The position numbers were made by a program, and so were the translations under genes. Under the pieces are notes generated by a model, which was given only the letters and a program-made list of their open reading frames with translations, made no database searches and was not told the DNA's origin. Of a DNA stretch of 60,000 nt, positions 41,829-56,390 are shown one piece after another. The DNA is from Neocallimastix lanati (nom. inval.) (Eukaryota > Neocallimastigomycota > Neocallimastigomycetes > Neocallimastigales > Neocallimastigaceae). Each line of letters begins with the position of its first letter. Position 1 is the first letter of the stretch. The stretch is taken from NCBI GenBank assembly GCA_016946835.1, contig JACVTC010000002.1, positions 2,557,501 to 2,617,500 of the forward strand, in the 5' to 3' direction.

Positions 41829-42786
41829 ATTAATAACAGTACAAGGGAATAGAAGGATCTATTTAAATGCCAGATGAAATCAGGTGTTTATTCTGATACT
41901 CCATTCTTGGTGGTTACTACGGCTCTTCTTTAGTAGATCAAATGTGTCCTAATTTTTGTCCCTGTTGTAAAAGTAATAAACAATGGATAAGTCATTGGTT
42001 AATTGATTGTCCATTTTTCAATCATATTCGTAGTAAAGTTAATGATAAATTTTTATTTTTATATAATGCTTTTTACAGTGGCAACCTAACAAATGATATA
42101 GTTAATAGTAATAATGATTACAGCAACAGTAATAATAGTAATAGTAATAATAGTTAATAGTAATATTAATAATAGTTTTATTAGTAATGTTAATAATAGT
42201 ATTGAAAATAATGTGTATGTTGATTCTAGTGTGTGTGAAAAAGTGTTTAATTTCCTTCTTGGAGGTCGAAGTATTAATAACAGTACAAGGGAATGGGAGG
42301 ATCTATTTAAGTGACAGATGAAATCAGGTGCTTATTCTGATACTCCGTTCTTAGTGGTTACTGCGGCATTTCTCCAATCGATTATACCTATTGCTATTGA
42401 CCAGCAATGGTCTTTGTTCAATAGGTTCAAATCGAATCGTACTACTACTACCAAGAGCGTCAATGCTGAAGAAACAGTAAGACAGGCCAGCAGGGCTAGC
42501 GCAACCAATGAAGATCATAATTTTGTATCTTAAAAATTATGATTCACATTGTGAAGTCAAAAATAATTATTATACTTCAGTATAATAATGCCCTTGTGAA
42601 GTCTTACAAATATTAATTAAATGAAACTAGAATATATTATACCATTATTTTATTTTATTTTGTGTTTTATTTTTTGTTTATTTTTTTATCTTTTTTTTTT
42701 ATTATTTTATTACATATATTTTATCAAATATTTAATTAATATAGATGAAACAAGTTTGCTGCCGTTAAAAAAAAAAAAAAAAAAAA
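41829..42786 (+). pseudogene. LINE family 1 copy D, segments out of order
   Basis: Begins with about 110 bp from near the ORF 3' end (NNSTRE to VVTTALL). It then jumps back to the zinc-finger segment (DQMCPNFCPCCKSNKQW) and runs to the true 3' end and poly(A) at 42767-42786. Stop codons interrupt the Asn/Ser run (AATAGTTAATAG) and the segment before MKSGAYSD. The 3' UTR stem-loop is kept. Confidence 0.88.
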
Positions 42787-43020
42787 CAGCTCTTCTTCAA
42801 TTGATTATACCTATTGCTATTGGTCAGCAATGGTCTTTGTTCAATAGGTTCAAATCGTATTCTACTACTACTACTATTTTATACCATTATTTTATTTTAT
42901 TTTATTTTGTGTTTTTTTTTTTTTTTTTTTTTTTTTTATTTTTTTATCTTTTTTTTTTCCTTTTTATTACATGTATTTTATCAAATATTTAATTAATAAA
43001 GACGAAACAAGTTTGCTGCC

Positions 43021-43052
<32 letters not shown>
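42787..43052 (+). pseudogene. LINE family 1 copy E, internally deleted 3' end
   Basis: About 90 bp of C-terminal coding sequence (CAGCTCTTCTTCAATTGATT onward) jumps at a CTACTACTACTA run directly into the 3' UTR (TTTTATACCATTATTTT). It ends in GCTGCCGTT and poly(A) 43024-43052. In its coding part it resembles the 13.7 kb copy more than copies A-C (GCTCTTCTTCAATCGATT versus GCACTTCTCCAATCGATT). Confidence 0.8.
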
Positions 43053-43054
<2 letters not shown>

Positions 43055-43213
43055 AATCCCAATAACTAAATGTTATACCTATTTAGGTATATCATTTGAT
43101 AAAAGCTTATCGTTGAACCCTGTTATTAAATTACTTAACTCTAAAGTTACTAAAGCTCTCTTTTCTGTTAGTAAATTTCTTTCAAATTCCAAAATTTCTA
43201 TTCCATTTAAGAT
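43053..43213 (+). pseudogene. LINE family 1 fragment F, fused into LINE family 2
   Basis: Starts right after copy E's poly(A) with CCAATCCCAATAACTAAATG (QPIPITKC region). It breaks off inside TTCCATTTAAG, where family 2 sequence (ATTGTCTCCTCTCACC) takes over. Confidence 0.85.
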
Positions 43214-45350
43214 TGTCTCCTCTCACCAATTTTGTTTAACTTGTTCATTAATGATATTTTTAATAATTGTAATAAATATGGCATTTCTATTAGTGATAAA
43301 CGTTGTTGTGGAGGTCTTTTTTCAGATGACATTGTGTTATGTGCTCAAACAAGATCACAACTTAAGAAATTGTTAAAGTTTGCCAGTAAATGGGCTGGAA
43401 TAATAAAAATGCAATTTGGTATCAATAAATGTGCAAGTCTAGTAGTACGAGGGGAATTTTCTAGTTTTCTTTATAATAGTAATCCTACCTTCTATCTTTC
43501 AAGTCAAGAGTTACCTAAAACGAATTGCTATACCTACTTAGGTGTATCATTTTCAAATGATTTAGAATTGAAACCGATCATACAGAGAGTGAATAATAAA
43601 GTTAGAAATGCACTTTATTCCATAAAAGGATTTCTTAAGAATCTTCATATTCCTATCCCTTATAAAAGAATGTTATTTTCAGCTATAGTAATTGGACATG
43701 TTTCATATTATGCACCTCTACTTGGATCTAACAAAGATAAAATGAGAAGTACACAAACACAAGTTAATTCAAGATTATACTGGATTGAAGGATTTTCTAA
43801 AGGGAATAGCTTTACCTCCCTTTATTGTGTTTCTAAAAAAACTTAACGTTCCTCCTCTTTCGGCGAAATGTGCGATTGCTAAGGTAAGGTGCTTTAAAAA
43901 ATGGAAAAACTCAAAATGTATTATCTCTGATTTACTTAGAGATATATCTCGTTGTAGACGTCATGCATGGGATAAAGAAAGTAAAATTTTAGCTTACAAA
44001 TTAGATAAATTTCCATCTAAAAAAAGCTATTTTAAACTTTTACTGGAATAGAGATATGGCAGGAAAATCAATCAAAGCTAAGGCTTATAAGAATAATAAT
44101 TTCGAAAAACTAGAGAGTATCTTAAGCTAAATTATAAATATCCTGAATTTAGCATTGGCTTCCGATGGGTACTTCGTGCCAGATGTGGATATAAATTCGA
44201 TGCTCTTGTTGCCAAAGCCGCCAAAATGATTGAAGAAGACTGTCCTGAAAGGTGTCCTTGTTGTTATAGAAAAAATAGTAATCCTCGATTGGAACATCGG
44301 TTTTCTAAATGCTATCTTTTCCTTGAATTTCGAATGAAATATTTTTAGGATATTGATATTCCTTATGAAATATTTTATATTATTTCTAAATATTGTCCAA
44401 TATCTAATAGTAATGTAGACACTGTTATCACAGATATGAATAATATAGAACTATGTTCTGATTCTGATAGTGGTAACGAAGTATATAATATTAATAATAT
44501 TAACAATAGAAATAATATGGTTAATAATAGTAGAAATAGTGATAGTGAAAATAGAATTATTAATATTAGTAAAAGTGAAAATTATAATATCGTAACTTCT
44601 AATTTAGTGAATAGTTCAATTGGTAAAAATCGTGGTAATTTAAGTAATTTTCTGAATAATGAGTGTGTAAATATATATGTGACGTGGTACCGATTATATA
44701 ACTTTCTTCTTGGTGGAAGAGATGCAGACATTATTGATTTAAATTATAAAAAGGAATGGGATGTTTTGTTTAAGAACCAAAGCATTTCTGGTTGATTATT
44801 CAATAACGCCATTCGTAAACAGGTATATTTATATATTCTTTCTTGGTGAAATTTTAGCTTTAGATGAGCTACAATTCGATACTGAAGAATGGGGACATTT
44901 AAGTGAACAACTTCTAAAAAGTTCACAGGGGTCTACTGTTCCGAATATTGTGGGGCTTGCAGAATATCTTGCTAATACAATATCAATCATCAGTAGTTCT
45001 CTTGAGTTACTTTTTGGAGGTTTAGCAAAAAAACACTTTCATTACCAAGAGTGCCGACGTCGTACCGATATGACAAAGGAATAATGCAGTTAGAATTCCT
45101 GTTAATTCTCATCAATACGAATTTACTAACAGCACAGTTCCGAACACAGAACCTATAGTAAGTAATTCAATTTTTGATGATCTTTCTTGTGGTTCAGGGG
45201 AGAGTTTAGTGGATACCATACTATCTATTTCAAAGATGTTACTTCTTTGTTTTATTATTTTAGATTTAACTGGTGATCATGTTACTACACATAATATACA
45301 TCACACCGAAATTTTTTTACTTTGGAACTTATTTTTATTCTTTATAACAT
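43214..45350 (+). pseudogene. LINE family 2 reverse transcriptase, decayed
   Basis: A second, related non-LTR element. RT motifs are visible: LSPILFNLFINDIF-like (interrupted at the junction), the catalytic box FSDDIVLCAQ near 43323-43350, FGINKCASLVV and YTYLGVSF. A zinc-finger-like CPERCPCCYRKNSNPRLEH follows near 44243-44300. After an Asn/Ser-rich stretch (44436-44650) comes YNFLLGGRDADIIDL, clearly homologous to FNFLLGGR of family 1. Further coding-like sequence (for example QYEFTNSTVPNTEPIV) extends to about 45350. Frameshifts near 43840, 44040 and 44100-44345 and others make it non-functional. The catalytic box has Ser instead of the commoner Ala (F/YADD). Confidence 0.88.
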
Positions 45351-46120
45351 TAAATTTTTTTCATGATTAATTAAAATTTGGTTTTATTTTATTTTACTTA
45401 ATCTTTTTCATACTTTTTTTAACTTTAAATTATATAATGTTTTTTTTTAAAAAAAATCAATACCTAAAAATATAATCGTCTATTTAATAAAGCACTAGAA
45501 GTGTATTCTCTTTTTAGTCTAAAAAAAAAAGATGTACTAATTACAGCTTTCTGTGATTCTGATGATAATCGATGGTTATCCTTTCTTAAGTGGCTTCTTG
45601 TACAAAGAGAGAAAATTGGGATGCTGAAAGACTGTAGAAAATGAACCTGATGTTTTATATTGTTTTAAACTGGATGTAGTAACATTGGAGTTGTATAATT
45701 AATAATATCATGTAGTTTCTACATATAAATCTAGTGTATTCTTTACTTTAGCATTATTTTGTATATGTATTTTTCTATTGTATTATTTAAACTCTCATGT
45801 AGCTATTGTAAAATGGAAATGTAGGAGATTGATTCACTCCAAAACTTGTGTTTAAGACCTAATTTAACGGATGGGAATCTTTTTATAGTCTTTCACTACT
45901 AACATTTTATTTACATCTACATTTTTTATAATATATGATTATTTAACAGGAAATTTTTACGTTATACAGAGATTTATTAATTGAAAAGAAAAACAATAAT
46001 TCAAAAGATAAAAAGAAAAGATTATTCTTTATAACAAAATATTCAAGTGGTTTATTTTACTTAAATATTTAGCAGTTACTACACAAAGAACAAAGAAAAA
46101 ACTTCATTTTATTTTAATTA

Positions 46121-46152
<32 letters not shown>

Positions 46153-46266
46153 AATTTTACTATATTTTATTTTTTTAAATTTTTTATTAATATTTATATT
46201 TCTTAGTCCTTAGTATTTTAGTTTATATTAATTTCATTTTTATTGATTTATAATATATAGTTCATT
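45351..46266. other. Retroelement-zone spacer, unclassified
   Basis: Fragments of normal composition alternate with AT-rich DNA. A plus-strand stretch at ~45486-45640 reads ALEVYSLFSL and SDDNRWLSFLKWLL before a stop, and 45810-45930 is another complex block. Likely remnants of mobile elements, but I cannot name a family. Confidence 0.5.
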
Positions 46267-46890
46267 ATGGAAAAAATATTTCACCGGGATTCTCACTGTT
46301 ATGAAACATCTACTGACAACACAAGGTTGATTTTTATCCGTGGGATACACTCATGGACCAATGCTAAAATGAAGGAATTTATTTATTCTAAATTCAAAAA
46401 ATTCAATGATAATATTTTGTCAGTAAAAAAAAAATACTAAATTCAATGATAGCTTCTTCAGGATAAAAGTATACACTCCAAATTTCAACCACGAAAAATT
46501 TAAAGAAGTATTTGAAAATGTACTATCAGGAGTTAAAATTTAATATCATAGATGTTCCAAATAGAATCATAAGGTTTCTTTTTGGCATTTAAAACAAAAT
46601 TAAATATCTAATAATACATCCAATGATACTAACGCAGTAAACTTCTGTTAAACAAATTTAGTAAATGTTATAAATGGCAATCATGAACTCAATGTTCCCA
46701 ATATTCTTAATCTTAATTCTCTTAATTCTCAAAGTCATATTTCACATTCTAACACAGGAAAGTTTTCTTTTTGTCTTAGTTGGAATACCAATGGATTAAA
46801 TGTTGTGAAAAGAGATAGTAATGAATACTTCAACAAGATTTTTAAACCATTATTCCTATGTTTTCAGGAATATGTGAAATATATGAATTA
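46267..46890 (+). pseudogene. LINE ORF1 / AP-endonuclease N-terminus relic
   Basis: 46267 onward reads MEKIFHRDSHCYETSTDN and, after frame breaks, KVYTPNFNHEKFKEVFENVL. At about 46750-46880 the stretch SFCLSWNTNGLNVVKRDS ends FKPLFLCFQE. This matches the start of the apurinic-endonuclease domain of non-LTR elements (WN-x-N-G-L-x(n)-K, then a hydrophobic segment ending QE). The rest of the endonuclease is gone. Whether it belonged to family 1 or 2 cannot be told here. Confidence 0.65.
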
Positions 46891-48005
46891 AAATTATTTT
46901 AATTCATTATATTTTAATGTAAACAAAACAATCAATAGATTCAACCACAAATAACTCCACAACTAACGATGCAGAATTTACGAAATTAAAATATATATTG
47001 TTTATATTAGAGCAACAAGAAAATAAAAGATAAAAAGCCACATTTATATCTAAAATTGTAGAAAAAACGTAATTCAAATTCCAGAAAAAATTATGAAAAT
47101 AATATTTTAAATAATGTAAAAAATTTAAGTAATAATAAAAATAAAAATATTGCTTGTGTGACAATCAATGAACAATATTACAATAAATTATATAAATTCT
47201 TCAAAATATTTATCAAAAAAATTATCAAAAAATTCAAAAAATATATCAAAAAATTCAAAAAATATATCAAAAAATTCAAAAAATATATCAAAAAATTCAA
47301 AAAATTATTTTAAAGTTCAAGATGGATATAATTTCAATTATGTTATTTATTCATTTTTATCTAATAATAATTTTAGAAATTATTATTTTGATGATGAAGA
47401 TGACAAAGAAGACTTTGAAATTACTGATATTATAGAGGCATATAGAGATTTAATAGAAGTTTTTAGTAAAATTAAAGCTGATAAATTACCTCCTAATCGA
47501 TTTACTGACTGTAAAATAGTGCTGTAAAAAGATGCTACCTTATATTACGGTCCAATATATCCATTTACAGAAGAACGGAAGTCAAGTTTTAAAAATAATA
47601 TATTCAAGAACCTTTTTCAGTGATGACTGGGTAGAATTGCTACATCTTGAAGAATTTGTTTATAATAATACTATAAATGAATCTATCAAACAAACTCCAC
47701 TCTAAATTAACTATGGTTTTAATCCATCAATCGATGATATTTTCTTATTTAATGGTACTAATTCTAAATTAAAATATATTCAAAATATAAGCGATAACTT
47801 TCTTGTAGTAAAAGAAATGCTACTTCTTTGCACAGGACCTATATAAAATATAAGATGACAAGAAAAGAAAAAAAAATATGAGTATAAAATTAGGTCCAAA
47901 CATCGACTAATTTGACATTGGAGACCTGCTCCAGTTATAGAAAATGACCCACATTACCAAGAATTATTAATTGGATTCAATAGAAGCATTCGAAAATACT
48001 AAATT
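46891..48005 (+). pseudogene. Ty3/gypsy pol relic with internal deletion
   Basis: Plus-strand pieces of a chromovirus-type LTR retrotransposon. A gag-like stretch (TNDAEFTKLKYILFILEQQE) lies at ~46960-47030. The start of the reverse transcriptase follows (LPPNRFTDCKIVL, then after a frame break DATLYYGPIYPFTEE) at ~47486-47575. This is followed within about 50 bp by the integrase C-terminal region (DDWVELLHLEEFVYNNTI and NYGFNPSIDD) at ~47620-47745. Everything from the RT core through RNase H and most of the integrase is missing. A last stretch (HWRPAPVIENDPHY) near 47915-47960 may be the linker toward a chromodomain. No LTRs were identified. Confidence 0.8.
47222..47305 (+). repeat. 21-bp minisatellite, four copies, inside the gypsy relic
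   Basis: Unit ATATATCAAAAAATTCAAAA plus A; the copies read as a Ser-Lys-Asn-Ile heptad repeat in the open frame 47168-47527. Confidence 0.9.
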
Positions 48006-49009
48006 TAAATTTCAATTTATACGGTTATTCAATAAACTAATAATTAAACACCAAAAATAAATATCAACAGCATATACTAATTAGTTATGATGTATTATTA
48101 CATTTTAAAAAATTTTTCAAAAAAATTTAATATAGAATTAAATTAATTTAATAAAAAATTTCAATTTTTGTTCAATTTTTATTTTTAACAGAAAATAATT
48201 CAATTTTTTCAATTTAAAATTATGTTTAATTTTTTTTTTTTCCGAGAATGACTATTAACACAAGCAATCATTAATATAAAAATATTATTTCAACTATTAA
48301 ATATTTTATTTCTAATTCAAAATATTCATCAAAATAATTTTAATTAAATTTTTCAATTAAAAAAAAAAAAAAAAAAAAATATTACTAAATAATAATAAAA
48401 ATAATTTTCATTTAATTTTTCAAAAAATAAAAGAAAAAAGCATTAATTAAAATTTGATATTATAAATAATTTGGTAAATTAAATTTTTCAATTAAAATAT
48501 TTTTTCATATATTGTAATATACTCACTAATATAACAAATAAAGCATTCAATTATATGCTATTAAAATAAAATTATGATCAAATTTCAATTAAAAATTTAG
48601 TTATAAAATATTCACTTATTCTACTTTTAAGCTATTATTTATTTAGATTTATTTACTTAAACTTTAATTTATATTATTTTTGTTATTGGCAATCACCCGG
48701 AATTTGATTTTTCCTTGGGGCGATGTCACCAATATTAGAGGATTTGAAAATGATATTCACTAATAGCTGAATTGAAATTAAATTTCGTTTTTGACAATTT
48801 CATTTAAAATTCGATTTTTAATATAAAAATAAATACTATAATTATTTAATATTTAGAAACAAAAAGGGTTTGGACTATTTTAATAAAATTAATTCGATTT
48901 AATTTGACTCTTTAGAATTAATTAAAGAAAATCGAAAAAAAAAAAAAAAAACGATAACTTCACAAATAATAGAAATTTCCTGCTAAAATTATATTCATAA
49001 GAAAGTTTT
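48006..49009. other. AT-rich spacer with a GC-richer island
   Basis: No gene. An island at about 48690-48785 (TTGGCAATCACCCGGAATTT, then CCTTGGGGCGATGTCACC) stands out from the background. It may be an LTR or other element edge, but I could not pair it with anything else in the window. Confidence 0.5.
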
Positions 49010-49360
49010 GCTATAATTCATATTATCATTTTTTTCTTCCTTAATGTTGTTGTTTTCTAAAAATTTTTGAAGATTTTGATTATTATAATGACCTAATTTA
49101 GTATGCTATAATTTTAGATTGATATTATTTATATTATAACCTATATCTTTTATTAAGCTTGTATTTAAAGTAAAAAGGTTTTCATCATTTGTATAGATAG
49201 TAGTAATTAGTTTATTATTTTAAATATTTAGAGTTTTTCTTCAATGCCGCGCATTTCTATTACAAATTTAAATCCTTTTTTTACAGAGGTAATAGATAAT
49301 GAGTGGAAATTAAATTAATTTGTATGTTTGGAGCATAAAACACTTCTCCAACAAAAAAAA
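49010..49360 (-). pseudogene. Ty1/copia relic: GAG-pre-integrase region
   Basis: On the minus strand GEVFYAPNIQINLISTHYL is followed by KKGFKFVIE, then by a stop in place of Trp and HTKLGHYNNQNLQKFLE. This is the order in copia polyproteins (the VLYVP...NLLS segment, then WH-x-R-L-G-H of the GAG-pre-integrase domain). Several stops are present. It is the lone surviving part of the element here. Confidence 0.75.
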
Positions 49361-49612
49361 AATTATAATATATACAATATATTAATAGTTTAGTATAATA
49401 TTGAATATAAGGCATGATTTATACATATTAAATTTATTAATGATCTCTATATTAACTTTTTTTTTTTTTTTTTCTTAATTTATACGTGCTATAGTTTAAT
49501 AATGATTGTATTGTCAACATTAAAAAAAAAAAAGTTTTAAAATTTATATATATATATATATATATTTTTTTTTCTCGAAAGAACAAAAGAAAACTTTTTT
49601 TTTTTTATCTTA

Positions 49613-49709
<97 letters not shown>

Positions 49710-50237
49710 TTATTTTATTTTATTTTATTTTATTTTATTTTATTTTATTTTATTTTATTTTATTTTATTTTATTTTATTTTTTTGTTTTGTTTTTTTGTT
49801 TTGAAATATTTTTGTCTTTTATATATATATTTTTTAAATCGATATAAATATACATTATAAGTAGATGAATAAAAAAAAAAATTCTATTATTGATTCATTA
49901 ATTAATAAAAGGTAATATGATAAAAAATTTGTTTTAAAAGATGAAATTTTTTTTTTTTTAATTTTTAATGAATTCTTTTTTAAAAAATAATTTTTTTATA
50001 AAATTTACTTATTTATATTAATTTTTTAAATGGAATTATAACTAATTATATATTATATCTAATGAAAATTAAAATTTAAATAAAAAAAAAAAAAGTTCTT
50101 CTATTTTTTTTTTTTTTTTTTCTAATTTCATTACTTTTGGAAAAAATAAAAAAAAAATTTTTTTCATTATATATATTATAATCGTTTAATTTTTTTTTTT
50201 TAATATTTAATGGATGACTATTATAACTATTCTCTTT
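49361..50237. other. Intergenic, microsatellite-rich, 3' of DOM34
   Basis: No gene. It contains the ATT and TTTTA arrays described separately, TA runs and homopolymers. Confidence 0.75.
49616..49780. repeat. (ATT)n followed by (TTTTA)n arrays
   Basis: About 30 ATT units to 49709 pass directly into about 15 exact TTTTA pentanucleotide units (49706-49780). The pentanucleotide array is the longest of its type in the window. Confidence 0.92.
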
Positions 50238-52845
<2,608 letters not shown>

Positions 52846-53761
52846 TTTTCTTTATTTTTATTTTATAATTTTTTTTTTTTTATTATAATTTTATTTTCTT
52901 TATTATATTGAGGATTATTGTTGAATATAATATTTAATAAATAATCATGATAATATAAAATTCACAATTACACATTTATAATGATTTTGGTTAATTGTGA
53001 ATCATAAATTAAGTGCAAATATTTTTTATGTAAATTTAACAAATATATTTAAAAATTTAATAAATTTTTTAAATTATCGGTAATTATAAGAATTTAATAT
53101 TTAATATATTTAGTAAAAAAAAAAAAAAAAAAAAAAAAATTAATTAGTAACTTGAAATTAGATTGTGTCAAGATTTTACAATTTAATATTCAGAAATTTT
53201 TTTTTTTTATTTAAAATTTATTATAATTAAATAAATTTAGATGTAATGATAGCAATGTTAATAATTAATATTTATTATTCATTATCAATATCATCAATTT
53301 TATAATGATTTAATAATCGATAATGTTTTTAATAATTGAATATTACTAAAAAAAAGAGTAATTCAATTATTTACAAAAAATATTTAATTTTAAAGATTTA
53401 CTAAACAACATACAAATTATAAATTTATCTCACTTACATTTTTGTTTAACAATATTGAAATTAGATTTTATTGAATTCTTTAAGAAAAAAGAATGCTATA
53501 GTAAAATGAATTTCAGTAAATTTCTTTTATCTTAAAATAAATTCTTCTATTATTTTATTAATATATAATAAAACTTCTGAGATTTACTTTATGTAATAAA
53601 GGAAAACATATGTATAGAAGTCTTTTTTGTTGTACAACTTATTTATTTATTTCCAATCACGTAAAAAAATGTACAAAATCATATATTTTACATATAAATG
53701 TAATTTTTATTTAATTAAAAATAATTTTATTATAATTAATAATAATAATAATAATATTAAT

Positions 53762-53845
<84 letters not shown>

Positions 53846-54194
53846 TGATAATAATATAATAATAATTGATAATATGTTATTTATTTATTTAATAATACAT
53901 AAGTATTATGGAGAGAAGTGGATAGTACATTCATATTATTTTTTATATAGAATGTATATCACCTGTGTAAGCAAATTTAAGCATGAATATAGATACACTT
54001 TTAATATATTACATAATAAATAAATATTTAAGATAATATGAATAAATATAGAGTATAATTATAAAGTAGTTAATCATTCCCCATCAAATGTAATTTTTCT
54101 ATAAAAATATTGTTTTTATATTTTAGTATTTTTTATACTATTTGAATCTTTTTCCGTATCTACATATTTCAAATTTATTCTTCTTTTTTTAATA
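52846..54194. other. Intergenic, upstream of DOM34
   Basis: No gene. It contains AT-rich sequence with a 27-nt poly(A) near 53113-53139 and an AAT array at 53737-53846 that creates an open frame ending in poly-Asn (53627-53848), which I do not accept as a gene. Confidence 0.7.
53737..53846. repeat. (AAT)n microsatellite
   Basis: About 36 AAT units with two ATT interruptions near the start. Confidence 0.92.
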
Positions 54195-54560
54195 AGCTAT
54201 CTCTATTGAAATGATACATGACATCTATATGTATTAATTTAGTATTAATTTCACTATTTTCCATTTGGCATTTACTTGCTTGATTATCAAGTATAGATGA
54301 TTATATTTAATTTCTTATTTTTATAATATTTCTTTAATAATGCTTCTTAATCATTATATTTTCTTGGCACTTTCTGAAGGTACTTTTATTTTCAGCTTCT
54401 GCAGTAGAAATTAGCAATACTGATTGCTTCTTAAATATTCAACATATAGGATTTTTTCACCCATTAAAATAATTCCACCGGAAGTAGATTTTCTATCAGT
54501 ATTATAGTCTGGGAAATCTGAGTCAGTGAATGCAATTAACTCCTCCTTTCCATCATATTT
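54195..54560 (-). pseudogene. Ty1/copia relic: RNase H domain
   Basis: Minus strand: ELIAFTDSDFPDYNTDRKST, SGGIILMGEKILY, then after frame breaks LLISTAEAENKSTFRK, LDNQASKCQMENSEINTK and LIHIDVMYHFNRD. These are the ordered marks of copia RNase H (DSD/DAD, DRKSTSG, STAEAE, DNQ, KHIDI-x-YH-x-x-R). Stops and a frameshift interrupt it. It lies upstream of DOM34 on the same strand; the order relative to the relic at 49.0-49.4 kb is the reverse of one copia polyprotein, so the two are separate remnants. Confidence 0.85.
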
Positions 54561-55912
54561 AATTTTTATAATTTTTTTTTTTTTTTTTTTTATTATTTAA
54601 TATATTTTTAAAATATTTATTACTTTGTTCTATTCTTAAATTGTTGGTTGTTCCCTTTTCCGGGAAGTTTCATTTACGTCAAATGAAATTTCTGGTCTTG
54701 AACATTATAACAGGTAAATTATCATAATACTTATGTATTATTATATTAAATAATTAAAAAAAAAAAAAAAAAAAAAATTTATCATTTATCAGATAAAGAG
54801 TCTTATTTGATTTTATTTGAATATTCAAAAATATTTTTAAAAAACAAAATATCTCAAGAAACTATTTTAACTAAAGACTAATGCTTTCATGGAAAGTCTA
54901 TTATTATTATTATTATTATCTTTACACATGACTTTTAAAATAAATGTTGAATTTCCAAATTACAATAATAAAAAAAATATTAAATTATTGTTTTATTTTT
55001 AATATTTCAGTAAGAGACTAGAAAAATTATTAGATAATTCATTTGCAAGTAGTTCATATTTCATATTTTAAAAGTATTATTACAAGAAATGAATATAGCA
55101 ATTTTTACTTTTTTCCTTTTTTTAAAAAAAAATATAAATAAAAATTAAAAGATATTTTAAATTTTTTTAATAAAATCGATTATTATTATTATTATTAAAG
55201 CTAAAAATATGCTAAATTAGAAAATATATCAAAAAAAAAAAAAAATCATAATCATAATATCAATGTTTATTTTGATAATTGTAAAGAAAAAATAATAGAA
55301 AATGAAGATAAAAAAATACATTTGATAAAAAAGCATAATTCTGTGAATAAATTTATAGTAATAGACTTATTAGAAAATAATAATAATAATAATAATAATA
55401 AATATAAAATAAAAAGAAAAAAAAAAAAAAAAGCACCATTTTTATTTTATGTTTTAATAGTAATAAAGATAATGATAATTATGAAAAGGTTATAAATATT
55501 GATGATTAAAGAATAAAAAAATCAGTACTATCTTTTCATAATAATTTTATATATATATATATATAAAAAGATGTACATATACCATCATATTATATCATTA
55601 CTAATAACTCTTATATCTTATTTTTTAATTAAAAAAAAATAAGATATAAGAGTTATTAGCAATGATTTACTTTATATTAATTATATTATCATTATTTTAA
55701 TTATTAAATTACAAATTAATTATTATTATTTTTTTTTTTTAAATAATAAAATGATTTATGTATTATAAATTAGCCAATCATATATTTAAATGTTAATGAA
55801 TCTACAATATTTTAGTACATTTTTTAACCAAATCAAACGATTATCCGTAACCTAGAAAAAAAAAAAAAAAAAGAAGATTAAATTTATATATATCAAATAA
55901 TAATATAAAATA

Positions 55913-55957
<45 letters not shown>

Positions 55958-56390
55958 ATTATTTTATATATTTAATATAAATTGATCAATAATTTATAAT
56001 TTTAATTTATATATTATATGGATGATTTTTCAAATTTTTAGCTTAATTAGTTTAATATTATTTCATTAAAATTTTCTTTTTTATTTTTTAACATTTTAAA
56101 TAACTTTAAAATATACATAAATTGAATTATTTAGTAATTACTTCTAAATATTAAATAAATAAAAAATAAAATAAATAATAAAAATTTAATTATTATTAAT
56201 AATTTATATCATAGATAATGTATTTATTTATTTATTTTTAATAATTAAACAAATTTTAATTAATAATTATATCTTATTTATATTTATTTAATCATTCATT
56301 TATTTATTAAATAATTAAATATTTATAAAAAATATTTTTTTTACTTTACTAAAAAAAATTTTTTTTTATTAAAAAAAAAATTTGGTCAAG
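54561..56390. other. Intergenic, between DOM34 and beta-adaptin
   Basis: No gene. A complex block at 54640-54715 contains a 12-bp imperfect inverted repeat (GAAGTTTCATTT-ACGTC-AAATGAAATTTC, 54664-54692). A 73-bp hairpin lies at 55594-55666. A 42-nt poly(A) occupies 55914-55955. The segment 55200-55440 is A-rich with long open stretches, but no family is recognisable. Confidence 0.65.
55594..55666. repeat. 73-bp near-perfect hairpin
   Basis: ATCATTACTAATAACTCTTA (left) pairs with the right arm ending TAAGAGTTATTAGCAATGAT; including the inner TATCTTATTTTT/AAAAATAAGATA part the arms are ~32 bp with one mismatch. The loop is short and A/T-only. Confidence 0.85.

Noticed and set aside
47222-47305. 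CRISPR-like array
   Set aside because: The repeats are contiguous 21-bp minisatellite units without spacers, in eukaryotic DNA.
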